From contig CAZXJI010000012.1 of the NCBI GenBank assembly GCA_964640955.1, positions 1 through 64,000 of the forward strand: 64,000 bases of DNA. The letters run 5' to 3'. Below are positions 33,694 to 41,902 of this stretch, piece after piece. The stretch's first letter is position 1, and each line of letters starts with the position of its first letter. The stretch is from CAXXOK01 sp964640955 (GTDB taxonomy: Bacteria; Bacillota; Clostridia; Christensenellales; Aristaeellaceae). The notes under the pieces are model-generated. The model did no database searches, was not told the origin of the DNA, and was given only the letters and a program-made list of their open reading frames with translations. Made by a program: the position numbers and the translations under genes.

Positions 33694-35292
33694 TCAGCGC
33701 TCGTGCTTCCAGGCGAGGAACTCCTCAAACGTGCCGACGCGATCCAGGCAGCCGGGCTGCCCCAGCGGAATCTCGATGACGCGGTTGGCCACCTCGTCGA
33801 TAAACTGGTGGTCGTGGGAGGCGAAGAACAGGTTGCCCGGGTAGGCGGACAGCCCGCCGGAAAGCGCCGTGATGCTTTCCAGGTCGAGGTGGTCGGTCGG
33901 CTGGTCGAGGATCAGGGCGTTGGCCTTGCTCATCATAAGGCGGCTGAGCATGCAGCGCACCTTCTCGCCGCCGGAAAGCACCTTGGCGGGCTTGTACACG
34001 TCGTCGCCGGAAAAGAGCATGCGGCCCAGAAAGCCGCGCAGGTACGTCTCGGTCTGATCGGCGGAGTACCGGCGCAGCCATTCGATCAGCGTTCCGTCGA
34101 AGTCCGCGAAAAAGCGGGTGTTGTCCTTGGGAAAATAGCTGTTGGTGATGGTCACGCCCCAGCGGAAGGTGCCCTCGTCCGGCTCCGTCTCCCCCGTGAG
34201 AATCTTGAACAGCGCCGTCGCGCCCGCTTCGTTGTCGCCCACGAAGGCGATCTTGTCGCCGCGGTTGACGGTAAAGGTAACGTTGTCCAGCACCTTCACG
34301 CCGTCCACGGTCTTGCTGAGGCCTTCCACGAACAGGATGTCCTTGCCCGCCTCGCGCTCGGGCTCGAAGCCGACGTAGGGGTACTTGCGGCTGGACGCGG
34401 GCATTTCGTCGATCTGCATGCTTTCCAGCACCTTTTTGCGGCTGGTAGCCTGCCGGCTTTTGGATTTGTTGGCGGAAAAACGGCGGATAAATTCTTGCAG
34501 GTCGCGAATCTTCTCTTCCCGCTTCTTGTTCTGGTTGCGCATCAGCTGCTGAAAAAGCTGGCTGGAATCGTACCAGAAGTCGTAGTTGCCCGCGTACATT
34601 TTGCAGGTGGCGTGGTCCACGTCCACGATGTTGGTGCAAACGGCGTTCAGAAAATGGCGGTCGTGGCTTACGACGATGACGATGGCGGGGCAATCGATCA
34701 AAAACTCCTCCAGCCAGTCCGTGCTTTCCACGTCCAGGCCGTTGGTCGGCTCGTCCAGCAGGATAATCGAAGGCTGGCCGAACAGCGCCTGCGCCAGCAG
34801 CACCTTCACCTTCAGCCTTCCGTCCAGGCCGTCCATCTGCGCCGTGTGCAGCTCCGAAGGCACGCCCAGGCCCGTCAGCAGCTGGGCCGCTTCGGTCTCC
34901 GCGTCCCAGCCGTTCATCTCGGCGAACTCGCCTTCCAGCTCCGCCGCGCGTTCGCCGTCGGCGTCGTTGAAATCCGGCTTGGCGTAGAGCGCTTCTTTTT
35001 CCTTCATGATGGCGTACAGCTTGCGGTTGCCCATGATGACCGTGTCGATCACCGGATAGGCGTCGTACTTGAAGTGGTCCTGCTCCAGCACGCTCATGCG
35101 GTCTTCCTTCGTAATGGTCACCGTGCCCGACGTGGGCGCGAGCTCCCCCGAAATGATGCGCAAAAGCGTGCTTTTCCCCGCGCCGTTCGCACCGATGATG
35201 CCGTAGCAGTGCTCGCGCTGGAAAAGCAGGTCCACGTGTTTATAAAGCAAATCGCCCGCAAACTGCAGGCTGACGTCCGATACGGTAAGCAT
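33694..35292 (-). CDS. ABC-F family ribosome-associated ATPase with a degenerate second site
   Basis: A 532-residue protein with two ABC domains and no membrane part, like YkpA/YbiT-type ABC-F translation factors that act at the ribosomal E site. Domain 1 is intact: Walker A GANGAGKST, signature DGRLKVKVLLAQAL (a weak signature) and Walker B SIILLDEPTNGLD. The inter-domain linker is around residues 240-310. Domain 2 has GDNEAGATALF where Walker A should be, so the Lys is Ala, and LILDQPTDHLD where the catalytic Glu is Gln. Its signature LSGGEKVRCML is good. The start is ATG 35292 with AAGGAGG. Confidence 0.9.
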   Translation of the reverse strand: MLTVSDVSLQFAGDLLYKHVDLLFQREHCYGIIGANGAGKSTLLRIISGELAPTSGTVTITKEDRMSVLEQDHFKYDAYPVIDTVIMGNRKLYAIMKEKEALYAKPDFNDADGERAAELEGEFAEMNGWDAETEAAQLLTGLGVPSELHTAQMDGLDGRLKVKVLLAQALFGQPSIILLDEPTNGLDVESTDWLEEFLIDCPAIVIVVSHDRHFLNAVCTNIVDVDHATCKMYAGNYDFWYDSSQLFQQLMRNQNKKREEKIRDLQEFIRRFSANKSKSRQATSRKKVLESMQIDEMPASSRKYPYVGFEPEREAGKDILFVEGLSKTVDGVKVLDNVTFTVNRGDKIAFVGDNEAGATALFKILTGETEPDEGTFRWGVTITNSYFPKDNTRFFADFDGTLIEWLRRYSADQTETYLRGFLGRMLFSGDDVYKPAKVLSGGEKVRCMLSRLMMSKANALILDQPTDHLDLESITALSGGLSAYPGNLFFASHDHQFIDEVANRVIEIPLGQPGCLDRVGTFEEFLAWKHER

Positions 35293-35320
35293 GGTCACCC
35301 TCCTTGCCAAAATCCGTACT

Positions 35321-35349
35321 AGCGTAGCATGGAACGCCGCGTTTGTCAA
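35321..35349 (-). promoter_or_regulatory. Promoter of the ABC-F gene
   Basis: On the minus strand TTGACA (35344-35349), a 17-base spacer and TACGCT (35321-35326). Confidence 0.62.
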
Positions 35350-35375
35350 AAGAATTCCGCGTCTCCGCCCGCCCT

Positions 35376-35404
35376 TTTCACGCGGCGGCAAGATGTGCTA
35401 TAAT
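35376..35404 (+). promoter_or_regulatory. Promoter of argH
   Basis: A perfect TATAAT (35399-35404). The -35 is poor: TTTCAC with a 17-base spacer, or TTTTCA with 18. Confidence 0.5.
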
Positions 35405-35451
35405 CAAGGCATTCCGGGCGCGCCGCGCCTGCGTAAAGGAAGATATCAGCT

Positions 35452-36849
35452 ATGGACAAGCTTTGGGCGGGCCGTTTCGATAAGCCGACCAGCGCGCTGC
35501 TGGACGATTTTCAATCCTCCATCCCCTTCGACCAACGATTGATCCGCTGCGACATACGCGGTTCCGTCGCCCACGCGACGATGCTGGGCGAAAGGGGGAT
35601 CATTTCCCGGACCGACAGCGACGCGATCGTCAAGGGGCTCGCGGCGATCCTGGTCGATTACGACGCCGGGGTGCTTGAAATCGACATGAGCGCCGAGGAC
35701 GTGCACATGTTCGTGGAGACGGAGCTGACCCGTCGCATCGGCGAGGCCGGCAAGCGCCTGCACACGGGTCGCAGCCGCAACGACCAGGTGGCGCTGGACA
35801 CGCGCATGTACGCGCGGGAGGCCTGCCTCGCGGTGGACGGAAGGCTGCGCAAGCTGCTGGAAACGCTCCTGACCCTCGCCCGGGCGCACACCCACACCGT
35901 GATGCCCGGCTACACCCACCTGCAAAAGGCGCAGCCGGTGACGCTGGGCTTCCACCTGATGGCGTATTTCCAGATGTTCAAACGCGACGTGAAGCGCTTC
36001 CGCCTCGCCTACGACGAGGCGGACGTCATGCCGCTGGGCAGCGGCGCGCTGGCGGGGACCACCTACCCGCTGGACCGGGAGCGGGTGGCGGAGCTTCTGC
36101 ACTTCGGCGACGTGACCGACAACGCCATGGACGGCGTAAGCGACCGTGATTTTCTCTTGTCTTTCCTCGCGGCCGCGTCCATTGCCATGATGCACCTGAG
36201 CCGCTTCTGCGAGGAGCTCGTCCTGTGGTCGAGCAACGAGTTCGGCACCGCGACGATGGACGACGCCTTTTCCTCCGGTTCCAGCATCATGCCCCAAAAG
36301 AAGAACCCCGACGCCTGCGAGCTGACCCGCGGCAAAACCGGCCGCGTCTACGGCGATCTGATGACGCTCCTGACCGTCATGAAGGGCCTTCCGCTGGCCT
36401 ACAACAAGGACATGCAGGAGGACAAGGAGGCGTTTTTCGACGCCTACGATACGCTGTGCAAGTGCCTGGACACCTTCACCCCCATGCTCGCCTCCACCGC
36501 CTTCCACCCCGACGTGATGGCAAAAAGCGCGGGGCTGGGCTACACCAACGCCACCGACCTGGCCGACTATCTGGTGGGCAAGGGCGTGCCCTTCCGGGAC
36601 GCGCACCACGTGAGCGGCACGCTGGTGGGCAAGTGCGTGAAGGAGAACCGGGAGCTTGGCGACCTGTCGCTTGCGGAACTGCGTGAGGTGTCCCCCGCGT
36701 TTGAGGGTGACGTGTACGAGGCCATCTCGCTCAGGGCCTGCGTGGAGCGCCGCCGCCTGCGCGGCGGGCCCGCGCCCGAAGCGGTGGAAGCTTCCCTGCG
36801 CCGGGGCGAGGCGTGGCTCACGGCCATGCGCGACGAAGCCAAGCGCTGA
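35452..36849 (+). CDS. argH: Argininosuccinate lyase
   Basis: A 465-residue last enzyme of arginine synthesis, splitting argininosuccinate into arginine and fumarate. The family signature GSSIMPQKKNPD is present (about residues 280-291), as are HTGRSRNDQVA and the catalytic His in MPGYTHLQKAQP. The start is ATG 35452; the upstream ribosome site is GGAAG. argG is not adjacent, so the rest of the pathway lies elsewhere. Confidence 0.96.
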   Translation: MDKLWAGRFDKPTSALLDDFQSSIPFDQRLIRCDIRGSVAHATMLGERGIISRTDSDAIVKGLAAILVDYDAGVLEIDMSAEDVHMFVETELTRRIGEAGKRLHTGRSRNDQVALDTRMYAREACLAVDGRLRKLLETLLTLARAHTHTVMPGYTHLQKAQPVTLGFHLMAYFQMFKRDVKRFRLAYDEADVMPLGSGALAGTTYPLDRERVAELLHFGDVTDNAMDGVSDRDFLLSFLAAASIAMMHLSRFCEELVLWSSNEFGTATMDDAFSSGSSIMPQKKNPDACELTRGKTGRVYGDLMTLLTVMKGLPLAYNKDMQEDKEAFFDAYDTLCKCLDTFTPMLASTAFHPDVMAKSAGLGYTNATDLADYLVGKGVPFRDAHHVSGTLVGKCVKENRELGDLSLAELREVSPAFEGDVYEAISLRACVERRRLRGGPAPEAVEASLRRGEAWLTAMRDEAKR

Positions 36850-36909
36850 GCCGGGCATGGTGCCCGCGCCGCCGCGGCTTTCATAAGGATACGTGACAAG
36901 AAAGCGGGG

Positions 36910-38571
36910 ATGCCCGTGCCTCGGTCGACAAACGCAAGGCGCCGCGCCGCGCTCCTGACCGCGCTGTTTTTTATCGCGCTGACGGCACTGGGGCTTGTGA
37001 CCGCGGGGGACTACGGCCAGCCGTGGGACGAGCCCTGGGAGCAGGACATCCTGCGCATGAACAGCAACCAGTACCTGGCGGCACTGGGGGTGGAGCGCCG
37101 CGCGCAGCTCCGCTCCGATATGGACGCGCCCCAAAGCGGGCTGATCGCCGACAGCGAGGAGAAGGATCACGGCGCGTGCGCCTACTACCCCCTGCTATGG
37201 CTGGTCGACAGCCAAATCGTGTCCGAAGCGACGCGGATGCTTGTGTGGCACCTGTACACGTGGCTGTGGTTCATGGCGGGCGCGGCCGCGCTGTGGCTGC
37301 TCTGCCGCCGTCTGGGCCTAAGCCGCGTTTTCAGCGGCGCGGCCGTGCTGTTTTTGGTGCTCTCGCCCCGGTTTTTCGCGCAGGGGCACTACAACAATAA
37401 AGACATCGTGCTGTTTTCGCTCGTCCTGCTCACGCTGTGGCTGGCCGTGCGGCTTTGGGAGAAGCCCGGCTTCCTGCGCGCCGCGGCGTTCTCGCTGGCC
37501 GGGGCCATGGCGGCCAATACGAAGATCATCGGCCTGGCGGTGTGGGGCCTTTGCGCGCTGTTCGTGCTGCTGTACCAGATCGTCAAAAGGCGCATGACGG
37601 GCCGCGTGTGGGGCGTGGCGCTGGTTGCGCTGTTTTCGTTCGCCGGCCTGTACGCGCTGCTGACCCCCGCGCTGTGGCCCGACCCGGCCGGATACCTGCG
37701 CTACACGCTGGGCAACGCGCTCAGCTTCAGCCGTTGGCAGAACTACGTGCTGTTCCGCGGCACGGTGTTCCATCTCCGCACCGAATCCCTGCCCCGGTAC
37801 TACCTCCCCTACATGATGCTCGTCACCACGCCGCTGTGGATCGTAGTCCTTGCGGGAGCGGGGCAGCTGTTCGCCGTCGCTCAGGTTGTCCGGGCCATCC
37901 GGACGCGCAGGCAAGGCAGCGCGGCGTTCATGCTTACGCTGGTCACGCTGACCTGGCTGCTTCCGTTCCTCTACGCGGTGCTGGGCAGGCCCGTTCTGTA
38001 CAACGGCTGGCGGCACTTCTACTTCCTGTACGGACCGCTGCTCGCGCTGGCCGCCTACGGCGCGCACCGGCTGTGGGCGTGGCTCGGGGCGCGGCGCTCC
38101 GCTTGGCCGCGCCGGGTCGGCGCGGGGGCGCTCGCGCTGTGCATGGCGGTCACCGGCGCGCGCTCGGCGCTTTCGCACCCCAACGAGTACGCCTTCTATA
38201 ACGTTCTGACGAGCCGCACGGACGTGGCGGACGAGCTGGAGCTGGACTACTGGAACGTATCCGTGCTGCCCACGCTGCGCGCGCTGCTTTCCAGGCTTCC
38301 CGCCGGAGCGAATGTGACGATCGCCGGCAGCGAGCTGTGGTCACAGACGGGGCTTGCCGCCGCGTATGCGCTGCTGTCCGCCCCGGAGCAGGCGCACCTG
38401 ACCGTGCTGGACGCGGGCGACGCCTCCGCAGCATACGTGCTGGTCAACCGCACCTACGCGGTGCTGGGCGATTGGCAGGAAGAGGCGAGTATGGAGGCCG
38501 TCGTTACCGCCGAGAGCTTCGGCCTGCCGGTATGCACGGTGTACGCCCGCGCGGAAGGCGGCGGCACATGA
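36910..38571 (+). CDS. Polytopic membrane glycosyltransferase-like protein, paralogue 1
   Basis: A 553-residue membrane protein with roughly 10-11 hydrophobic segments. It resembles GT-C fold glycosyltransferases (PMT/ArnT type), which use polyprenyl-phosphate sugars. An acidic motif after helix 1 (GDYGQPWDEPWEQDILR) fits the catalytic Asp/Glu loop, and SPRFFAQGHYNNKD, NTKIIG, LLTPALWPDP and YNGWRHFYFLYG are further conserved patches. The acceptor is unknown. It is followed by a paralogue whose ATG overlaps its stop (ATGA). The start is ATG 36910. Confidence 0.78.
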   Translation: MPVPRSTNARRRAALLTALFFIALTALGLVTAGDYGQPWDEPWEQDILRMNSNQYLAALGVERRAQLRSDMDAPQSGLIADSEEKDHGACAYYPLLWLVDSQIVSEATRMLVWHLYTWLWFMAGAAALWLLCRRLGLSRVFSGAAVLFLVLSPRFFAQGHYNNKDIVLFSLVLLTLWLAVRLWEKPGFLRAAAFSLAGAMAANTKIIGLAVWGLCALFVLLYQIVKRRMTGRVWGVALVALFSFAGLYALLTPALWPDPAGYLRYTLGNALSFSRWQNYVLFRGTVFHLRTESLPRYYLPYMMLVTTPLWIVVLAGAGQLFAVAQVVRAIRTRRQGSAAFMLTLVTLTWLLPFLYAVLGRPVLYNGWRHFYFLYGPLLALAAYGAHRLWAWLGARRSAWPRRVGAGALALCMAVTGARSALSHPNEYAFYNVLTSRTDVADELELDYWNVSVLPTLRALLSRLPAGANVTIAGSELWSQTGLAAAYALLSAPEQAHLTVLDAGDASAAYVLVNRTYAVLGDWQEEASMEAVVTAESFGLPVCTVYARAEGGGT

Positions 38572-40187
38572 GGGCGCGCGGGCGGCGGGTTTCCCCGAAG
38601 CTGCTCACGGTGGTTTTCTTTGCGCTGCTCACGCTGATCGGCCTCCTGACCGCCGCCGATTACGGCCTCCCCTGCGATGAGCCCGAGGAGCAGGACATAT
38701 TGCGCGCCAACCTCATGGAATACGCCCAGCGCCTGCTCGGCGACGAAAGCGCGCCCGCGGCGTATTACACGGTGCTTGGGATCGTCCCCATCTCCCAAAG
38801 CGAAGAGCGCGACCACGGCGAGGCCGCCTATTACCTCGTCGCGCCGATCCTGCAACTGGCCGACACGGCGCCGGATACGATGACCACGCTTTGGCACGCG
38901 GCCACGTGGCTGTGGTTCATGGTCGGGGTGTTTTCGCTCTACCGCCTCATGCGGTCGCTGGGGCTTTCGCGCGTATTGAGTTGCCTGACGGCGCTGCTTT
39001 TATACCTGTCTCCCCGTTTTTTCGCCGAGGGCCACTACAACAACAAGGACGTGGTGCTGCTTGCGCTCACGCTGTGGACGCTGGCGAGCGGCGCGCGGTT
39101 CCTCAAGGACCCGTCGGTTCCCCGCGCGCTGCTTTTCTCGCTGGCAGGCGCGCTGGCGACCAACACCAAGATCGTCGGAGCCTTCGCGTGGGGCTTGGTC
39201 GGCCTGGCGACGCTGATCCGGCTGATCCGCCTGCGGGGGCTGACGCCCGGCCGGCTTTGGGCCGGGCTGTGCGCCGTTGCGGCTTTCGTCCTTTTCTACG
39301 CGCTGCTGACCCCGGCGCTGTGGCCCGACCCCGGCGGCTATCTGCGCTACGTGCTGGTCAACGCGTCGGCCTTCTCCCGCTGGACGGGCGTGGTGTTTTT
39401 CGGCGGCGTCTTTTACAACCCCTCGCGCGGCCTGCCGCTGCCACGGCTCTACCTGCCCGTGATGATCGCGCTGACCACCCCTGTCGCGGTTCTGCTGCTG
39501 GCGGCCGTGGGACAGGTGCGCGCGCTGTCGCTCCTGCGGCGGAAACGGGACGGCGGGGACGGCCGCCGCGCGATGCTTGTGGTCTTGACGGCGCTGTGGC
39601 TGTTCCCCCTGCTGTACGCAGTGTTCGCGCGGCCGCTGATGTACAACGGCTGGCGGCACTTCTACTTCCTGTACGCGTCCGTCGCGGCGCTGGCGGGCGT
39701 GGGCATGCAGGCGGTCTGGTCGCTGGTCCGCCGCCGCCGCGCGCCGCGGATCATCGCCGCGTCCGCGCTGTGCGCGCTGCTGGTGTGGCAGGCGGCCGGG
39801 ATCGCCCTCAACCACCCCTACCAGTACGCGTATTACAACCTGCTCGCTGGAAACGTGCAGGAACGCTACGAGCTGGACTATTGGGACGTAAGCACGGTGA
39901 ATGCCATGCGTGCGCTCTGCGATAGCTCCGAACGCGACCAGAGCCTGCCGCTGGTGCTGGGCAGCCGGGACACCATGAGCGCCTTCGGCGTCCGGCACGG
40001 CTACACGGTGCTCGGCGCGGCGCAGCGGGCCGCCCTGACCGTAACCGAGGACGACGACGCGCCCTACCTGTTCTATAACACGACTTACGCCAACATCTAC
40101 GGCGTCGCGCCGCCGGAGGGTTACCGGGCGCTGTTCTCCATCGAAAGCTACGCAAGCACCCTGTGCATTGTATACGAAAAGCAGTGA
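38568..40187 (+). CDS. Polytopic membrane glycosyltransferase-like protein, paralogue 2
   Basis: A 539-residue paralogue of the preceding gene that shares the same landmarks: ADYGLPCDEPEEQDILR, SPRFFAEGHYNNKD, NTKIVG, LLTPALWPDP, YNGWRHFYFLYA and ELDYWDVS. The pair therefore arose by tandem duplication. Its start ATG (38568) overlaps the upstream stop in ATGA, so translation is coupled. A longer frame from 38337 runs inside paralogue 1 and was rejected. It probably acts on surface glycopolymers, a role that fits the facing LCP genes. A strong hairpin follows. Confidence 0.78.
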   Translation: MRARGRRVSPKLLTVVFFALLTLIGLLTAADYGLPCDEPEEQDILRANLMEYAQRLLGDESAPAAYYTVLGIVPISQSEERDHGEAAYYLVAPILQLADTAPDTMTTLWHAATWLWFMVGVFSLYRLMRSLGLSRVLSCLTALLLYLSPRFFAEGHYNNKDVVLLALTLWTLASGARFLKDPSVPRALLFSLAGALATNTKIVGAFAWGLVGLATLIRLIRLRGLTPGRLWAGLCAVAAFVLFYALLTPALWPDPGGYLRYVLVNASAFSRWTGVVFFGGVFYNPSRGLPLPRLYLPVMIALTTPVAVLLLAAVGQVRALSLLRRKRDGGDGRRAMLVVLTALWLFPLLYAVFARPLMYNGWRHFYFLYASVAALAGVGMQAVWSLVRRRRAPRIIAASALCALLVWQAAGIALNHPYQYAYYNLLAGNVQERYELDYWDVSTVNAMRALCDSSERDQSLPLVLGSRDTMSAFGVRHGYTVLGAAQRAALTVTEDDDAPYLFYNTTYANIYGVAPPEGYRALFSIESYASTLCIVYEKQ

Positions 40188-40192
40188 TGACC

Positions 40193-40224
40193 GCGAAGCG
40201 CCGCCCTTTCGGGCGGCGCTTCGC
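40193..40224. terminator. Bidirectional terminator between glycosyltransferase and LCP genes
   Basis: A perfect 14-bp stem (40193-40206 with 40211-40224) with a TTTC loop between convergent genes. Confidence 0.82.
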
Positions 40225-40241
40225 TCTGGTCGCAACTTTCC

Positions 40242-41693
40242 TTAATGGAAGTTCACGTACACCTCGTTGATCGCCGGGTCGGTTTCCCAGCGGCACTGGT
40301 AGACCCATCGCAGGTCGCCGTAGCCGAGCACCGCGTCGTCCGTATCGCCGGGGAAACCCGTGGCCTCCGCCAGCGCCTCCGCTTCTTCGCACAGCGCATG
40401 CTTCGCGGTGTTCAGCTCCGCGTACAGGTCCCGCGCCGTTTTGCTGTTCAGGTAACTGCCGTTATAATCGCTCACCGCGTCCGCCGTTTGGCAGAACAGC
40501 GCTTTCAACTGCTCGATGTCGGCCATAAGCGTCTCCCGCTGTGCGGCGATCCCGGCGTTCGTCTCCGCCGCATCCGCAGCGTAGGCCGCTATCCGCTGCG
40601 TTACGTACAGGTAGCGGATGACGCCCAAAGCGCCGTTGCCGGCGGTGCCGTCCCCCACCAGCCATTCGCAGTAATCAAACGAGCAGTATGGCAGGGGTTT
40701 CGCGTCAATGCCGTACACGTCGTGAAGCAGCTTGACGCGCGCGTCCTGATCCACGAAGTGGATGTTCCAGCCGTTGAGCGCCGCGCGCAGCGACCCCTGC
40801 AACGTATACAGTTCGATATCGTCCGTGTCCGCGCCCAGGGCGGCGGGCAGAAGCCTGAGCATCGCGGCGACGTCGATATCGGTGTAATAGCCGTCCCGTA
40901 GCGTCGTCAGGATTTCCGGCAAACGCAGGTAGAGGTTCTGCTGCTGAATCTTCCGGATCAGCGCCGAGATGACGTCCCGCTGCCGCTGCGTGCGCTTGAT
41001 ATCGGTTCCCTCGAAAGTCTTGCGGAAGCGCGTGTAGCTGTAGACCGCTTCCCCGTCCAGGTGCTGGGGGCCGGTTGAGTAATAAATGCCGTCCCGCGTG
41101 GTGAAGCCGTACGTCACGTTTACGTCGATGCCACCCAGCAGGTCCACCACGTCCACGACCTTTTCCATTTCGATGGCGAAATAGTAGTCGATGGGCACGT
41201 TCCCAAGCAGGATGGAGGCGGCCTCGCGCGCCTTCTCCCGGCCGCTTTCGGTCGTTTTGCCCCCGCCCGCGTTCACGGCGCCGTTGAGCTTGTACATACC
41301 CCGGATGCCCGGCACGTAGGTCAGCGTATCCCGGGGAAGGGTGATCAGGTCGACGGCGCCGGTGTCGGTATGGAGGGAGACGACCATCATGGCGTCGGAA
41401 TGGGATTCGCCGCCGTCCTCGGCGTAAAACTTATGATCCTGATCGAAGCCCATCAGCAGGACGTTGATCACGTTTTGCAGCTGTGGATACGCCTCCCGGC
41501 TCAGAGGCGTGTAAACGTAAGGTTCGATCAGCGGATTATCATACGCAACGGCAGTCTCCGCACCGGATTGCGACGCCTCCGCCGCCTCGGCCCGCGTCGC
41601 GAAAGGCAGGCAGCAAAGCGTCAGCATCGCGGCCAGCGCACCCGCGGCCGCCCGCCTCGGCAGCTTCCTCAAAAAAAGCGCAGGTATACGCAT
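40242..41693 (-). CDS. LCP (LytR-CpsA-Psr) family cell-wall protein, paralogue 1
   Basis: A 483-residue extracytoplasmic protein. The signal sequence (residues 1-38, ending ATRAEA) looks cleavable, unlike the membrane anchor of classical LCP ligases. The LCP domain is residues about 70-270: NVLLMGFDQD, SDAMMVVSLHTDTG, ITLPRDTLTYVPG, and the arginine-rich YTRFRKTFEGTDIKRTQRQRD. LCP enzymes transfer polyprenyl-linked glycopolymers to peptidoglycan. A roughly 200-residue C-terminal extension ends in INEVYVNFH, a tail also found in the neighbouring paralogue. AGGAGAG precedes ATG 41693. Confidence 0.9.
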   Translation of the reverse strand: MRIPALFLRKLPRRAAAGALAAMLTLCCLPFATRAEAAEASQSGAETAVAYDNPLIEPYVYTPLSREAYPQLQNVINVLLMGFDQDHKFYAEDGGESHSDAMMVVSLHTDTGAVDLITLPRDTLTYVPGIRGMYKLNGAVNAGGGKTTESGREKAREAASILLGNVPIDYYFAIEMEKVVDVVDLLGGIDVNVTYGFTTRDGIYYSTGPQHLDGEAVYSYTRFRKTFEGTDIKRTQRQRDVISALIRKIQQQNLYLRLPEILTTLRDGYYTDIDVAAMLRLLPAALGADTDDIELYTLQGSLRAALNGWNIHFVDQDARVKLLHDVYGIDAKPLPYCSFDYCEWLVGDGTAGNGALGVIRYLYVTQRIAAYAADAAETNAGIAAQRETLMADIEQLKALFCQTADAVSDYNGSYLNSKTARDLYAELNTAKHALCEEAEALAEATGFPGDTDDAVLGYGDLRWVYQCRWETDPAINEVYVNFH

Positions 41694-41747
41694 ACTCTCT
41701 CCTCGTTTCCTCCTCCGGTCGTCCCCGGCTGCCGTGTAAAAGGCGAG

Positions 41748-41768
41748 CGGGCCGGTTTCGCCGGCCCG
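41748..41768 (-). terminator. Hairpin between the two LCP genes
   Basis: A perfect 8-bp stem (41748-41755 with 41761-41768) with a 5-base loop. On the minus strand TTTT follows 7 bases after the stem. It may be a terminator or attenuator for the upstream LCP gene. Confidence 0.5.
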
Positions 41769-41902
41769 TTCCCCGCGGCAAAGCCGGGTCGGCCCTAATA
41801 CCCATTCTAATCATTAAGCGCCGGTTTGATGCCGAGTATTTTTGCCGTAGCCACGACGAAAAGACGATGGCAGCAAATGAGCGTTTAAGGTTTGAATCAG
41901 TA

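Noticed and set aside
33703..35322. A 539-codon plus-strand open frame
   Set aside because: It is the antisense shadow of the ABC-F gene, whose motifs are clear.
35446..37170. A 574-codon minus-strand open frame
   Set aside because: It lies opposite argH, which carries the lyase signature.
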